NCBI GenBank assembly: GCA_000746015.1
Contig: JQKK01000021.1
Coordinates: forward strand, 1 to 64,000
DNA: 64,000 nt
DNA from: Lachnospiraceae bacterium MA2020
GTDB taxonomy: Bacteria > Bacillota > Clostridia > Lachnospirales > Lachnospiraceae
Direction: 5' to 3'
Part shown: positions 27,293-36,561 of the stretch, piece by piece
Position numbering within the stretch: position 1 is the stretch's first letter
Layout: each line of letters starts with the position of its first letter
Notes under the pieces: model-generated
Told to the model about the DNA's origin: nothing
Database searches by the model: none
The model's input: only the letters and a program-made list of their open reading frames with translations
Made by a program: the position numbers and the translations under genes

Positions 27293-27970
27293 ATGACAAG
27301 CTCAAAATTCAAAAAGATATATCTAATTACAATATGGACTATCACCTTCATCGTCATGGCTGTCTGCACTGTAAGATTTTTTACTCAAAAGTCCTCTTTT
27401 ATAGCGTCAGCAAAAATGGTAAGAGACAACGAAAATTTTGGAACAGAAAATGTGACCGAGCTTGTCATGGATAACGATTATGCAGATGTAGATATATCTT
27501 ATGGCGACTCATTAAATGTTGAATATAATTGTCCTGAAAGTGATAAGCCGGTCATAACTCTCAATAATGGTGTTTTAACAATAGGCCATAACCAGAAAGT
27601 AAGATTTTTTAATACAGGAAGTATGTCTAAAAAAGGCACCTTGAATATCACAATTCCGCAAAATACAAAACTAGACTATGTCGATATCAACTCTGATATG
27701 GGGGATATCACTATAAAAGATCTAACTAGTAAAGAATTCGGGCTCAACTCTGATATGGGTGATGTAAAGATGGAAAGGTGCACCATCAATACCGGTGATA
27801 TAGATTCCGATATGGGAGATCTTAATCTCGATGTAAACTTTGAAGACCTCAGTATCTCAAGCGATATGGGAGACGTAAATATCACTACTTCATCAGACCT
27901 TAATACAGCAAAGCTTGATATCGATAATGATATGGGCTCTTGTAAAGTCAATGGTCAGAAGTGGCACTAA
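27293..27970 (+). CDS. DUF4097-type membrane-anchored beta-repeat protein
   Basis: The 225-residue protein has one N-terminal transmembrane helix (about 12-32) and an extracytoplasmic beta-solenoid-like domain. Five near-identical strands repeat: INSDMGDI, LNSDMGDV, IDSDMGDL, ISSDMGDV, IDNDMGS, spaced about 19-22 residues. This regular Ser/Asn-Asp-Met-Gly-Asp ladder is typical of DUF4097. GGAGG is 6 nt before the ATG. It is the last gene of the PadR operon. Confidence 0.85.
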   Translation: MTSSKFKKIYLITIWTITFIVMAVCTVRFFTQKSSFIASAKMVRDNENFGTENVTELVMDNDYADVDISYGDSLNVEYNCPESDKPVITLNNGVLTIGHNQKVRFFNTGSMSKKGTLNITIPQNTKLDYVDINSDMGDITIKDLTSKEFGLNSDMGDVKMERCTINTGDIDSDMGDLNLDVNFEDLSISSDMGDVNITTSSDLNTAKLDIDNDMGSCKVNGQKWH

Positions 27971-27988
27971 AAATCGAGTAGAGAAAAA

Positions 27989-28035
27989 CGCATGCCCTCT
28001 GCTACATATCATTGCAGGGGACATGCGAATTTTTT
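27989..28035. terminator. Terminator of the PadR operon
   Basis: CGCATGCCCTCTGC (27989-28002) pairs with GCAGGGGACATGCG (28014-28027), followed by TTTTTT. It abuts the stop codon of the convergent methyltransferase and may serve both. Confidence 0.8.
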
Positions 28036-28624
28036 ATATAAACTTATAGATAGCTATCTTTTCTCTTGGGTTCTCACCTTCAAACAAGTCAGAACAGTCG
28101 ATCTCTTCAAACAATTCCAACTCTGCATGATTTTGCAGATAATTCATATACTCTTCCGAAGGATAATAAAAGAAAAACAGCATCTCTCTTGGCGCTTCAT
28201 AGTAGGACTCACTGATCCTTGTCATCACGCTTCCGAGCACTTCTACTGAAAACGGATTAAAAAAGAAAAAGCGGTCGGCCTCCGGCGGTACAACATACCT
28301 TTCCGCTGCTCCAAGAGTGAACTCACACCTTCTGCCGGATACGCCATTTTCCTTATTCGCAGCCGCTGAGGCATATATTCTTTCATCGTACTCGATACCT
28401 ACAGAATGGCATCTCGTCTGATATGACAGAAACAGTCCCACTCTCCCCTTGCCGCAGCCGTAGTCGATAAGTGTATTTTTCTTGCCGATATAGCCTCTGT
28501 TTGCGAGCCTTTCCAACACCGAGTATGGCGTCGGCTCATAAGGAAATCTGTACTGGTCTGCGTTACTGTCGTCCCTGCCTGTAGTCTTTATCTTCAATAA
28601 TTTATCGTATGCAATCTCGTCCAT
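28034..28624 (-). CDS. Class I SAM-dependent methyltransferase, substrate unknown
   Basis: The 196-residue protein has the Rossmann-fold motif I LIDYGCGKGRVGLFLS (about 51-66), motif II VGIEYDERIY, and the NPF motif in RFFFFNPFSVEVLG at the usual N/DPPY position. That motif often indicates methylation of amino groups, but no substrate domain is present. The ATG at 28624 has GGAAG 8 nt upstream; a TTG two codons earlier is less likely. It stands alone between two terminators. Confidence 0.8.
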   Translation of the reverse strand: MDEIAYDKLLKIKTTGRDDSNADQYRFPYEPTPYSVLERLANRGYIGKKNTLIDYGCGKGRVGLFLSYQTRCHSVGIEYDERIYASAAANKENGVSGRRCEFTLGAAERYVVPPEADRFFFFNPFSVEVLGSVMTRISESYYEAPREMLFFFYYPSEEYMNYLQNHAELELFEEIDCSDLFEGENPREKIAIYKFI

Positions 28625-28640
28625 AATCAACTTCCATTGA

Positions 28641-28680
28641 AAAAGCTATCTGATACAAATTTCATATCAGATAGCTTTTT
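28641..28680. terminator. Terminator of the NlpC/P60 gene
   Basis: Perfect 15-bp stem AAAAGCTATCTGATA (28641-28655) with TATCAGATAGCTTTT (28665-28679), A/T runs on both sides, 14 nt after the NlpC/P60 stop in the minus direction. Confidence 0.8.
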
Positions 28681-28693
28681 ATTCTTAAACAGT

Positions 28694-29842
28694 TTAATCG
28701 CTTATAACGCGTCTTACAGCAACCGGAGTCCTGTAGTATGCATTTGCGATCTTGATACCACTCTTTGGGTTAGAAGCATTGATAACCTGTCCGCCTCCAA
28801 TATAGATGGCAACATGGTTAACTCTGCCATACTTAGCATAGAAGAAAAGGTCTCCCGGCTTTGCCTCACTAGCAGAGATCTTCTTACCACACTGTGACTG
28901 CATGATAGAAGTTCTTGGAAGTGATATACCAAAATGTCTGAATATACTCTGTACATATCCTGAGCAGTCAGCACCCTTTGTAAGTGATGTTCCGCCCCAT
29001 ACGTACGGATTTCCAAGAAACTGCTTAGAGTAGTTTACAAGTGATACTCTCACATCAGACACACCCTCGCCGTACTTGAGCTCCTGGATAGATATAGCCT
29101 TCTCAAGATTCTCTTTATACTCGATAAACTCTGTGTTGATCCAGCCTTCATCTTCATCGATCTCGACCTTGATCCACTCGTCACCGTCGCCGCCTTCAAC
29201 AATCTCAAGATCCTCGTCCATTGGAACCATAGTAAGAATCCTTGCCTCTGTGCTTGGCTCCTCTCTTACATAAAGAGTTGTAGTAATTACTCTTGCTGTG
29301 ATGGTCTTGACTTCCTCAGCCTTTGCCTTTGCCTCGTCACCTGTCATAAGGTAATCAGTCTTTACATATCCTTTAACGCTTCCGGATTTTATAAGTGTCC
29401 ATTCGCCGTCTACCTCAAGCACCTCGCAGGCTGCATTCTTACGCATCTTACCTACAAGCTTGCCGTCCTCATCTGCGCTTTCACGAATATTTAAGCTGTC
29501 AGCAACCTTTGCGATACCGATATTTTCATAGCCTGCAATAGCATCGTTCTCAGCATTTGCAAGCTCCTCGACAATCTTTCCTATCTCAACGATAGACTTG
29601 TCAGAGCCAGCACCTGCACTGATATCAATATCTTCTACTGTATCAACACTTTCTGCGCTCTCAGTCTCTTTTGTATCTTCTACCGCCTCAGCTTCCTCTG
29701 TATTTTCTTTTACGATCTCGGCACTTGCAACTACTGTGCCTGCACCTGCAGTATATCTTACTTTACCTGCTGCAACTGCATCTACTGTTATCGGCACCAT
29801 GACCGCGACCGACATTATAGCTATCAAAATCCTTTTGTTCAC
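28694..29842 (-). CDS. Secreted NlpC/P60 peptidoglycan hydrolase with two SH3 domains
   Basis: The 382-residue exported enzyme has a signal peptide (residues 1-27), two bacterial SH3 domains (about 110-165, ADSLNIRESADEDGKLVG; and 185-245, TTLYVREEPSTEARILTM), and a C-terminal NlpC/P60 domain. Catalytic residues are Cys in TKGADCSGYVQSIF, His in GRVNHVAIYIGGG and Asn in INASN. It cleaves gamma-D-Glu-diamino acid peptide bonds in cell wall stems. I chose a GTG start (MNKRIL) with GAGG 6 nt upstream over a TTG four codons earlier. Confidence 0.9.
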   Translation of the reverse strand: MNKRILIAIMSVAVMVPITVDAVAAGKVRYTAGAGTVVASAEIVKENTEEAEAVEDTKETESAESVDTVEDIDISAGAGSDKSIVEIGKIVEELANAENDAIAGYENIGIAKVADSLNIRESADEDGKLVGKMRKNAACEVLEVDGEWTLIKSGSVKGYVKTDYLMTGDEAKAKAEEVKTITARVITTTLYVREEPSTEARILTMVPMDEDLEIVEGGDGDEWIKVEIDEDEGWINTEFIEYKENLEKAISIQELKYGEGVSDVRVSLVNYSKQFLGNPYVWGGTSLTKGADCSGYVQSIFRHFGISLPRTSIMQSQCGKKISASEAKPGDLFFYAKYGRVNHVAIYIGGGQVINASNPKSGIKIANAYYRTPVAVRRVISD

Positions 29843-30014
29843 TTCATACCTCAATACACTAAAAAACGCCGTGTATCATTATAAATACACGTTTTTACAC
29901 ATACTTTTTACATTATATATATTGAAGTATTGCGCGTCAACCATATGCAAATTTGTTTACAGATTCGTAATAATTTAACCAAATTTCATCAACAATACAT
30001 GCCAAATCTGTAGA

Positions 30015-31085
30015 TTATCTTGGAATATTACGGTTATAAGCATCTATTCCGATTCCTTCAAAGCGCACGCCGTTGTCATAGAGTGCAAGGCATACATCAA
30101 GAAGCGGCATGAGCAGCACAGCTCCCGTTCCCTCTCCCAAAGCGAGTGCCGCGTCTATCGGTGCAAGCAGCTTTAATTCTTTCATTATCTCCTGTCCCAT
30201 CTTTTCGCGAGGCTTATGCGATGCTATGCATGTATCCTTGATCCCCATGAAAATCCTGTCCGCCGCAAGCGCCGCACTAAGTGTGATAAGGCCATCCAAA
30301 ACAATCGGCACATGTTTTCCTGCACACTCAATAATTGCGCCAACCATGCCTGCGATGTCATATCCTCCAAAGGTCGCCAATATCTGTAATGCATCGCCCT
30401 CAGTATATTCATGCTTATCCAGCGCCTTTTTCAGCACTTCACATTTATGCGCAAGTTTCTCATCTGACAGCCCTGCTCCACGGCCTGCCATAACAGACGG
30501 GTCTTTGCCAAGCAGTGCGCAGCCCACAAGTGTCGCTGTACTTGTATTTCCAATCCCCATCTCACCTAAAAGTATTGCCTCAGCACCACTCTCTATTACC
30601 TGCCTTGCCGCCAGTCGTCCCTTTTCTATGGCATCCAGTGTCTCCTGCATCGTCATCGCAGGCTCTACAGCGATATTTCTGCTGCCCTCGCGAATGCGCA
30701 TATCTGCCATACCTTCGAGCTTTTTGCCCTTCATTCCTATATCAACCGGCATGACATCCACCTTAGCTTCTCTTGCCATGTGACACACCGTAGAACTTCC
30801 CTTCACCATCGCTTCAGCTACAGCATGCGTCACTTCAGCTCCGCTCTGTGAAACTCCCTCTTCGATTATCCCGTTATCAGAGAAAAAAACTATCAGAGTC
30901 CTCTTTTTAATATGAGGAAACTCAGTATGCTCTATCGCACCTATCCTTGCCACCAGTCTTTCCATGTCCCCAAGCCCGTCTATCGGCTTTGCAAGCTCGT
31001 CCCAGTGCCGCTGTACCGCTTCATAATACTCAGCACTGAATGGCTCCAAAGCCTCTCCCAACGTTCTTAATTCATCTATAGTCAT
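30015..31085 (-). CDS. cobT: Nicotinate-nucleotide--dimethylbenzimidazole phosphoribosyltransferase
   Basis: CobT activates the lower ligand base for cobamide nucleotide-loop assembly. The 356-residue protein shows the DNGIIEEGVSQSGAEVT segment (about 67), GEMGIGNTSTATLVGCALLG, GAGLSDEKLAHK and the catalytic glutamate near LALGEGTGAVLLMPLLD. I chose the ATG at 31085 with GGAG 7 nt upstream rather than the ATG four codons before. No other cobamide gene is in the window. Confidence 0.93.
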   Translation of the reverse strand: MTIDELRTLGEALEPFSAEYYEAVQRHWDELAKPIDGLGDMERLVARIGAIEHTEFPHIKKRTLIVFFSDNGIIEEGVSQSGAEVTHAVAEAMVKGSSTVCHMAREAKVDVMPVDIGMKGKKLEGMADMRIREGSRNIAVEPAMTMQETLDAIEKGRLAARQVIESGAEAILLGEMGIGNTSTATLVGCALLGKDPSVMAGRGAGLSDEKLAHKCEVLKKALDKHEYTEGDALQILATFGGYDIAGMVGAIIECAGKHVPIVLDGLITLSAALAADRIFMGIKDTCIASHKPREKMGQEIMKELKLLAPIDAALALGEGTGAVLLMPLLDVCLALYDNGVRFEGIGIDAYNRNIPR

Positions 31086-31167
31086 AATAGTCTCCATTGT
31101 TTTCTTTCATATTATATGTGACAATTATTTGTTGTTTACTATGATAACCGAAATTTCTGCAGGATGC

Positions 31168-31216
31168 AAAACAGCTACCCGATAGCATATCAATCGCTAA
31201 TCGGATAGCTGTTTTT
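31168..31216. terminator. Terminator of the second MCP gene
   Basis: AAAACAGCTA (31168-31177) pairs with TAGCTGTTTT (31206-31215) with further inner pairing (CCGATAGC with GCTAATCGG), flanked by A and T tracts, 16 nt beyond the MCP stop on the minus strand. Confidence 0.75.
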
Positions 31217-31231
31217 TACATTATACCTATA

Positions 31232-32959
31232 TCAAAACTGAAACGCTGAAAGTGCGCTCTGCTGATCTGTTGCAAGAGATGCAAGTGATTCACTGGCTGC
31301 TGCAAGCTCCTGTGCAGAAGCTGACTGCTGCTGTGTTGCTGCTGATACATTCTGCATTTCGCTGGAAACGCTCTTACTGTGCTGCTGTATATTAAGTACT
31401 TCCTGACCGATCTGTCCCATTCCGTCAGCCATTTCTTCTACTGAGCCTGAAACTTCAGCTATCTGAGACGAAACATCACTTACGAGATCATTAATCTTTC
31501 CAAATACAACTGTAAGATTCTGAACCTCAGAAGATCCCTTAATTACAGCCTCTTTACCTTCATTCATAGAGTTTACGGCACTCTGTGTATCCTTCTGAAT
31601 CTCATAAATAAGACTTTCAATCTGCTTTGCTGACTCAGCAGACTTGTTTGCAAGGTTTCTTACCTCTGTTGCAACAACATTAAAGCCCTTTCCATAGTCA
31701 CCCGCATGAGATGCTTCAATTGCTGCATTCAGTGCAAGAAGATTTGTCTCGTCAGAAATGCTTGTAATAGTGTCAACGATCTTTCCAATCTCTGTAGAAC
31801 GCTCTCCAAGCTTATTTACAAGCTTGGCTGTCTGCTCAACGATTTCTTCAATATGCTTGATCTGCTCTACAGACTTCTCTACTTCTACATTACCCTTCTG
31901 TACTTCCTCCGCAGCTGCTATAGACTCCTTTGCAACCTGCTCTGACTGCTGTCTGATGCTGTCAACTGAGCTAAGCACGATCTTAACTGATTCTGTACTG
32001 CTGTTCACGGCATTATTCTGCTTATCTACTGTTCCGATAACGTCCTGTGCTGATTCTGCTACAACCGAAGATGCCTGTGCTGACTGCTCAGAACTTGCGG
32101 AAAGCTCCTCTGAAGATGCCGCAAGCTGCTCAGCAGATGCATGTACCTCGCTCATAAGAGCATTGAGTGAAGATCTCATATCATATATTGCATTTGATAC
32201 CACACCAAACTCATCACGTCTGTCAACCTTCTCACCCTTAATACGGAAATCACCATTTTTCATTTCTTCTACGTCATTGACCATCTCTTTAAGTGATGAA
32301 GTGATCGCACGTACGATAAGAAATGAGATAAGTGCAAGACCCGCAAGACAGATTATTATGCATGTAAGAATAAATATACTCTCATCATGATTTGTTTTCT
32401 GTATTTCCTGGTTAAGTACTGATGCGCTGTCTTTAGCTTTCTCCTGCAAGCCTTCCAAATCTACGATCAGCGCATGAATAACTGTTGGCTTGTATGACTT
32501 ATACTTTTCCAGAGCTTCAGCTGTCTTTCCTGCTGCGACCATAGTTTTGATTTCTGAAGCCATATCTGTATAAGCCTTCCAGTCAGTCTCAGTCTTATTA
32601 ACTATTTCAGCAAACTCTGGCACTCCATTTACAAGAGCGGCATACTGAGGCCATGTTTCCTCATAGCTAGCTATAAGTTTATCGATATCAGTGATAACTT
32701 CCTTATCAGATGGATCTGTTATATTTTCAAGTACTCTAGCCTGAAGCTTACGTGTATAGTTGATTTCTTCACTCATAAGCTGTATTGCCTGAAGTCTGTT
32801 ATTATACATAGTATCGATATCTTTGCTTGCCTTAGACAATGCACGATATCCCGATGTACCAATGATCATCATTCCGATGATGCCTAATATAACAAGCACC
32901 ATGATCTTAACACCAATCTTCACATTATTGATGTTAAATCTTTTAATTGTTCCTTTCAT
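31232..32959 (-). CDS. Methyl-accepting chemotaxis protein with four-helix-bundle sensor
   Basis: The 575-residue receptor has TM1 (about 14-36), an extracellular helical bundle of about 150 residues ([20 protein letters not shown]...), TM2 (about 190-212), HAMP and a signalling coiled coil. The tip reads [20 protein letters not shown] followed by [17 protein letters not shown]. The sensor matches the 4HB_MCP class rather than the Cache class at 9827. The ATG at 32959 has AAGGAG 7 nt upstream; an ATG seven codons earlier includes that site. It is a single-gene unit. Confidence 0.92.
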   Translation of the reverse strand: MKGTIKRFNINNVKIGVKIMVLVILGIIGMMIIGTSGYRALSKASKDIDTMYNNRLQAIQLMSEEINYTRKLQARVLENITDPSDKEVITDIDKLIASYEETWPQYAALVNGVPEFAEIVNKTETDWKAYTDMASEIKTMVAAGKTAEALEKYKSYKPTVIHALIVDLEGLQEKAKDSASVLNQEIQKTNHDESIFILTCIIICLAGLALISFLIVRAITSSLKEMVNDVEEMKNGDFRIKGEKVDRRDEFGVVSNAIYDMRSSLNALMSEVHASAEQLAASSEELSASSEQSAQASSVVAESAQDVIGTVDKQNNAVNSSTESVKIVLSSVDSIRQQSEQVAKESIAAAEEVQKGNVEVEKSVEQIKHIEEIVEQTAKLVNKLGERSTEIGKIVDTITSISDETNLLALNAAIEASHAGDYGKGFNVVATEVRNLANKSAESAKQIESLIYEIQKDTQSAVNSMNEGKEAVIKGSSEVQNLTVVFGKINDLVSDVSSQIAEVSGSVEEMADGMGQIGQEVLNIQQHSKSVSSEMQNVSAATQQQSASAQELAAASESLASLATDQQSALSAFQF

Positions 32960-33285
32960 AATCTTGCTCCTTAGTTTCAAAATGTAATTAGGGTTTATTT
33001 TTTGAGGGGGTGTATATCTACGTTGTTAAACATGTTATTAAACGATAACGAGAACAATACCACTTTGTATACAGAATTGCAAATGCACCCATAATCCGGC
33101 TCTATGTATACCAAATCGTAAAATATTTAACTTTCATTATGCATTTTAACCATAGATTATTTTCGAAACTCTTGTGCATTTTTCACAACCAAGCCAAACC
33201 TAAAACGTATACTCTACTATAACCGTGTGTTTTGCATACATGGCACAAAATGTAAAGATTCTGTAAATACTATGTCTATTTTTTA
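32960..33285. other. Long non-coding gap upstream of the MCP gene
   Basis: About 325 bp without a convincing gene on either strand. It is AT-rich and includes several GTATAC words. It probably holds the MCP promoter and a long leader, but I could not fix a convincing sigma-A or sigma-28 promoter. Confidence 0.5.
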
Positions 33286-33289
33286 GAAC

Positions 33290-33326
33290 AAAAAAACAGC
33301 TATCCGATTTGTAATTATCGGATAGC
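33290..33326 (-). terminator. Terminator of the isomerase-xylulokinase operon
   Basis: GCTATCCGAT (33299-33308) pairs perfectly with ATCGGATAGC (33317-33326); the A7 tract at 33290-33296 becomes the U run on the minus strand. Confidence 0.8.
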
Positions 33327-33387
33327 CGTAAGATAAGGATATACAAATGTGAGTAAGCTATGTCATAAGGTTATACTAAGGTTTTTA

Positions 33388-34881
33388 TTACTTCCAAGGA
33401 TTCTCTGTTGGGTACTTAACTGCTGCTGGCTGATTGTAGCCAATCTCGTCTACATCTACGCCGATGTACTTAAATACTTCAAAGAGTGCTTTGCCATGCT
33501 TGCCGAATGCAACTGCACCGTGGTGTGGGAAGTTCTTCTCGATAAGAACGTGTCTGTAGAAGCGTCCCATCTCGTTGATAGCAAATACACCAATTGAACC
33601 GAATGACTTTGTTGCAACAGGAAGTACTTCACCCTCAGCAATGTACGCTCTGAGTCCGCCTTCTGCTGTGCCCTGAAGTCTGTAGAATGTGATATCGCCT
33701 GGGATGATATCGCCTTCGATAGTTCCGTTAGTTACTTCGCGTGGAAGTGTGCTTGCCATGATCTTCTGATACTTCATCTCGTGGAATGCGAGCTTTGAAG
33801 TACATGTATTTCCGCAGTGGAAGCCCATGAATGTATCTGTGTGCTTATAGTCAAACTTGCCTTCGATGCTCTCCTTGTACATATCCTTTGGTACAGAGTT
33901 GTTGATGTCAAGAAGTGTAACAGCATCATCAGAAACAACTTCACCGATGAACTCTGAAAGTGTTCCATAGATATCAACTTCGCAAGATACAGGGATACCC
34001 TGAGCTGCAAGGCGGCTGTTTACATAGCAAGGAACGAAACCAAACTGTGTCTGGAATGCAGGCCAGCACTTTGTTGTAAGTGTTACATACTTTCTGTAGC
34101 CCTTGTGCTTCTCTACCCAATCCTTAAGTGTGAGCTCATACTGAGCAAGCTTAGGAAGTACTTCTGGGATCTTGTTGCCATCGCCAAGGTCTTTCTTCAT
34201 ATCCTCTACTACTTCTGGGATACGGCTGTCGCCTTCGTGGTTCTTGAATGACTCAAAGAGGTCAAGCTCTGAGTTCTCTTCAATCTCTACACCAAGGTTG
34301 TAAAGCTGCTTGATTGGTGCGTTACAAGCAAGGAAGTTCATTGGACGAGGTCCAAATGATATGATCTTGAGGTTCTGAAGAGCATAAGCTGCCTTTGCGA
34401 TTGGAAGGAAGTCATGGATCATATCTGCGCAATCCTCAGCATCACCTACAGGATACTCTGGGATGTAAGCGTGAACGTTTCTAAGTGCGAGGTTGTAGCT
34501 TGCGTTGAGCATACCACAGTATGCATCTCCTCTGCTGTCAAGAAGTCCGCCCTGTGTCTCCTCAGCTGCTGCACAGAACATCTTTGGTCCTTCGAAGTGC
34601 TTAGCAAGAAGTGTCTCAGAGATTTCAGGACCGAAGTTTCCAAGGTATACGCAAAGTGCGTTACAGCCAGCCTTCTTTACATCCTCAAGAGCATTAACCA
34701 TGTCGATCTCGCTCTCGATGATTGTGATAGGGCACTCGTAGATATCATTCTTGTCATACTTGTCAGCATAAGCCTTTACAAGAGCTTCTCTTCTGTTCTT
34801 TGAAAGTGGTGCCGGGAAACAGTCACGGCTAACTGCAACGATACCGATCTTCATCTCAGGTGTGTTGTTCATGTTGTTCAT
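33388..34881 (-). CDS. L-fucose isomerase-family sugar isomerase
   Basis: The 497-residue protein belongs to the fucose/arabinose isomerase superfamily: it has the PRPMNFLACNAPIKQLY substrate segment (about 185), SCEVDIYGTLSEFIGE (candidate catalytic Glu/Asp metal ligand), TLLDINNSVP and FHCGNTCTSKLAFHEMKY. These enzymes interconvert aldoses and ketoses using Mn2+. The partner gene is a xylulokinase and the regulator is ROK/XylR-like, so the product is probably xylulose (or a stereochemically related ketose) rather than fuculose. AGGAGAG is 6 nt before the ATG. Codon use is strongly biased. Confidence 0.82.
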   Translation of the reverse strand: MNNMNNTPEMKIGIVAVSRDCFPAPLSKNRREALVKAYADKYDKNDIYECPITIIESEIDMVNALEDVKKAGCNALCVYLGNFGPEISETLLAKHFEGPKMFCAAAEETQGGLLDSRGDAYCGMLNASYNLALRNVHAYIPEYPVGDAEDCADMIHDFLPIAKAAYALQNLKIISFGPRPMNFLACNAPIKQLYNLGVEIEENSELDLFESFKNHEGDSRIPEVVEDMKKDLGDGNKIPEVLPKLAQYELTLKDWVEKHKGYRKYVTLTTKCWPAFQTQFGFVPCYVNSRLAAQGIPVSCEVDIYGTLSEFIGEVVSDDAVTLLDINNSVPKDMYKESIEGKFDYKHTDTFMGFHCGNTCTSKLAFHEMKYQKIMASTLPREVTNGTIEGDIIPGDITFYRLQGTAEGGLRAYIAEGEVLPVATKSFGSIGVFAINEMGRFYRHVLIEKNFPHHGAVAFGKHGKALFEVFKYIGVDVDEIGYNQPAAVKYPTENPWK

Positions 34882-34919
34882 TGTTTTCTCTCCTATTCTA
34901 TATGTTCAAATATAATGAA

Positions 34920-36374
34920 TTAAAAATTGCCTTTTAATAATGGATAGAAGCTCTTAAACTTCTTATATCTCTCTTCATACTTCTTAACAAGCTCAGGATC
35001 CGGCTCGATAGTCTCAACTACCTTTACGATTGCCTTTGCTGCATCTTCTACTGTTGCGTAGTCTCCACAGCCTACTGCTGCAAGCATTGCTCCGCCAAGT
35101 GATGGTCCCTGCTCATTTGCGATCACATCAAATTTGAGGTTCATGATTGAAGCTGCAAGCTTCTTTGAGATACCTCTTGATCCACCGCCGCAGATCTTGC
35201 TGCGCTCTATCTTGATTCCAAGACTTCTTGCGATCTCAAGTGAATCGCGAAGTCCGAAAAGAATTCCCTCAAGTACTGCCTGGCTCATCTCTTCCCTTGT
35301 AGTATCCATTGTCATGCCGATGAATGCGCCTCTTGCACTTGGATCATTGTGTGGGCATCTCTCCCCCATAAGATAAGGAAGGAAGTAAACGTGATTTTCA
35401 CCAAACTTTGTTATCTTTCCTTCTTCTCCTGCGTAGTCGTCTGTCTTCATGATATCTTCAAACCACCACTTTTTGCAGGAAGCTGCGCTGAGCATGCATC
35501 CCATAAGATGGAACTTGCCGTCAGCATGATCAAAAGCGTGAAGTGCATTGTTGCTGTCTACTTTGAAGTCCTTGCTTGCAACAAAGAGAGTTCCTGATGT
35601 ACCAAGTGAAATATTGCACTCTCCGTCGCCCACTGTGCCGGTTCCTACAGCAGCTGCTGCGTTGTCGCCTGCTCCTGCAACGACTTTTACACTTTCGCTG
35701 AGACCAAGCTCAGAAGCTATATCACTCTTAAGTGTGCCTACAACATCATAGCTCTCATAGAGCTTTGGAAGTACTTCCTCACTGATGCCGCAGATCTCAA
35801 CCATCTCTTTGCTCCATGTCTTGTTTGCTACATCTAATAGAAGCATTCCTGAAGCATCAGAATAATCTGTGCAATGTACGCCTGTAAGTCTGTAGTTTAT
35901 GTAGTCCTTTGGAAGCATGATCTTTTTGATCTTGTCGAAGTTTTCTTTCTCATGCTTTTTCATCCAGAGGATCTTTGGTGCTGTAAAGCCTGCAAACGCG
36001 ATATTTCCTGTATATTTTGAGAGCTTATCCTTGCCGATCACATTGTTGAGGTAATCTGTCTCCTCTGTGGTCCTTCCGTCATTCCAAAGTATAGCTGGAC
36101 GGATAACCTGATCATTTTCATCAAGTGCTACAAGACCATGCATCTGTCCGCCTGATCCGATACCAGCAATCTCTGACTTATCAAATCCTTCTGTGAGTTC
36201 CTTTACTCCCTTGATAACTGCCGTGTACCAGTCCTCAGGATTCTGCTCTGACCATCCCGGCTGAGGAAAGCTTACCGGATACTCCTCTGATACGATCTTG
36301 AGAATCTCACCGTCTGCTTTCATAAGCATAAGTTTTACTGCCGAGGTTCCGAGGTCAATTCCTATGTAGTTCAT
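34920..36374 (-). CDS. xylB: Xylulokinase (FGGY family)
   Basis: It phosphorylates D-xylulose to xylulose 5-phosphate. The 484-residue kinase has the N-terminal phosphate loop IGIDLGTSAVKLMLM, MHGLVALDENDQVIRPAILW (substrate Asp), the AGAGDNAAAAVGTG segment (catalytic Asp) and KICGGGSRGISKKLAA near the C-terminus. These match XylB better than GlpK or FucK. The start MNYIGID was chosen with GGAGGG 9 nt upstream. It lies 38 nt before the isomerase on one transcript. Confidence 0.92.
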   Translation of the reverse strand: MNYIGIDLGTSAVKLMLMKADGEILKIVSEEYPVSFPQPGWSEQNPEDWYTAVIKGVKELTEGFDKSEIAGIGSGGQMHGLVALDENDQVIRPAILWNDGRTTEETDYLNNVIGKDKLSKYTGNIAFAGFTAPKILWMKKHEKENFDKIKKIMLPKDYINYRLTGVHCTDYSDASGMLLLDVANKTWSKEMVEICGISEEVLPKLYESYDVVGTLKSDIASELGLSESVKVVAGAGDNAAAAVGTGTVGDGECNISLGTSGTLFVASKDFKVDSNNALHAFDHADGKFHLMGCMLSAASCKKWWFEDIMKTDDYAGEEGKITKFGENHVYFLPYLMGERCPHNDPSARGAFIGMTMDTTREEMSQAVLEGILFGLRDSLEIARSLGIKIERSKICGGGSRGISKKLAASIMNLKFDVIANEQGPSLGGAMLAAVGCGDYATVEDAAKAIVKVVETIEPDPELVKKYEERYKKFKSFYPLLKGNF

Positions 36375-36421
36375 GAGCATTTGCCCTCCAAAAATTTAAT
36401 GTAATCTTTTGTATAATATCT

Positions 36422-36466
36422 TTACTAAAGTAATTTTACTATACTCCCAATTTTTACTTAAGTCAA
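36422..36466 (-). promoter_or_regulatory. xylB promoter with candidate ROK-repressor site
   Basis: On the minus strand TTGACT (36461-36466) and TATAGT (36438-36443) are 17 bp apart. A palindrome TTACT-tt-AGTAA (36422-36433) spans the start point. A related TTACTTTA word occurs just upstream of the ROK gene (near 37717-37732), making it a plausible XylR operator. Confidence 0.6.
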
Positions 36467-36512
36467 TAATGCAACTCTACCAATATATTGGCTATATTTT
36501 TGTACAAAAAAA

Positions 36513-36552
36513 CAACGATTCAGTTCACATAACCGTTTGCCCTGAATCGTTG
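36513..36552. terminator. Terminator of the ROK repressor gene
   Basis: CAACGATTCAG (36513-36523) pairs perfectly with CTGAATCGTTG (36542-36552), 10 nt past the ROK stop, with A/T tracts on both sides. Confidence 0.8.
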
Positions 36553-36561
36553 CTTTTTATA

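Noticed and set aside
30109-30783. Plus-strand ORF of 224 codons opposite cobT
   Set aside because: cobT has full family motifs; the antisense frame is serine/alanine-rich with no start signal or recognisable domain.
33225-33260. Sigma-54 promoter (TGGCACAAAATG)
   Set aside because: The required -12 TTGC element is absent at the right distance and there is no sigma-54 activator in the window.
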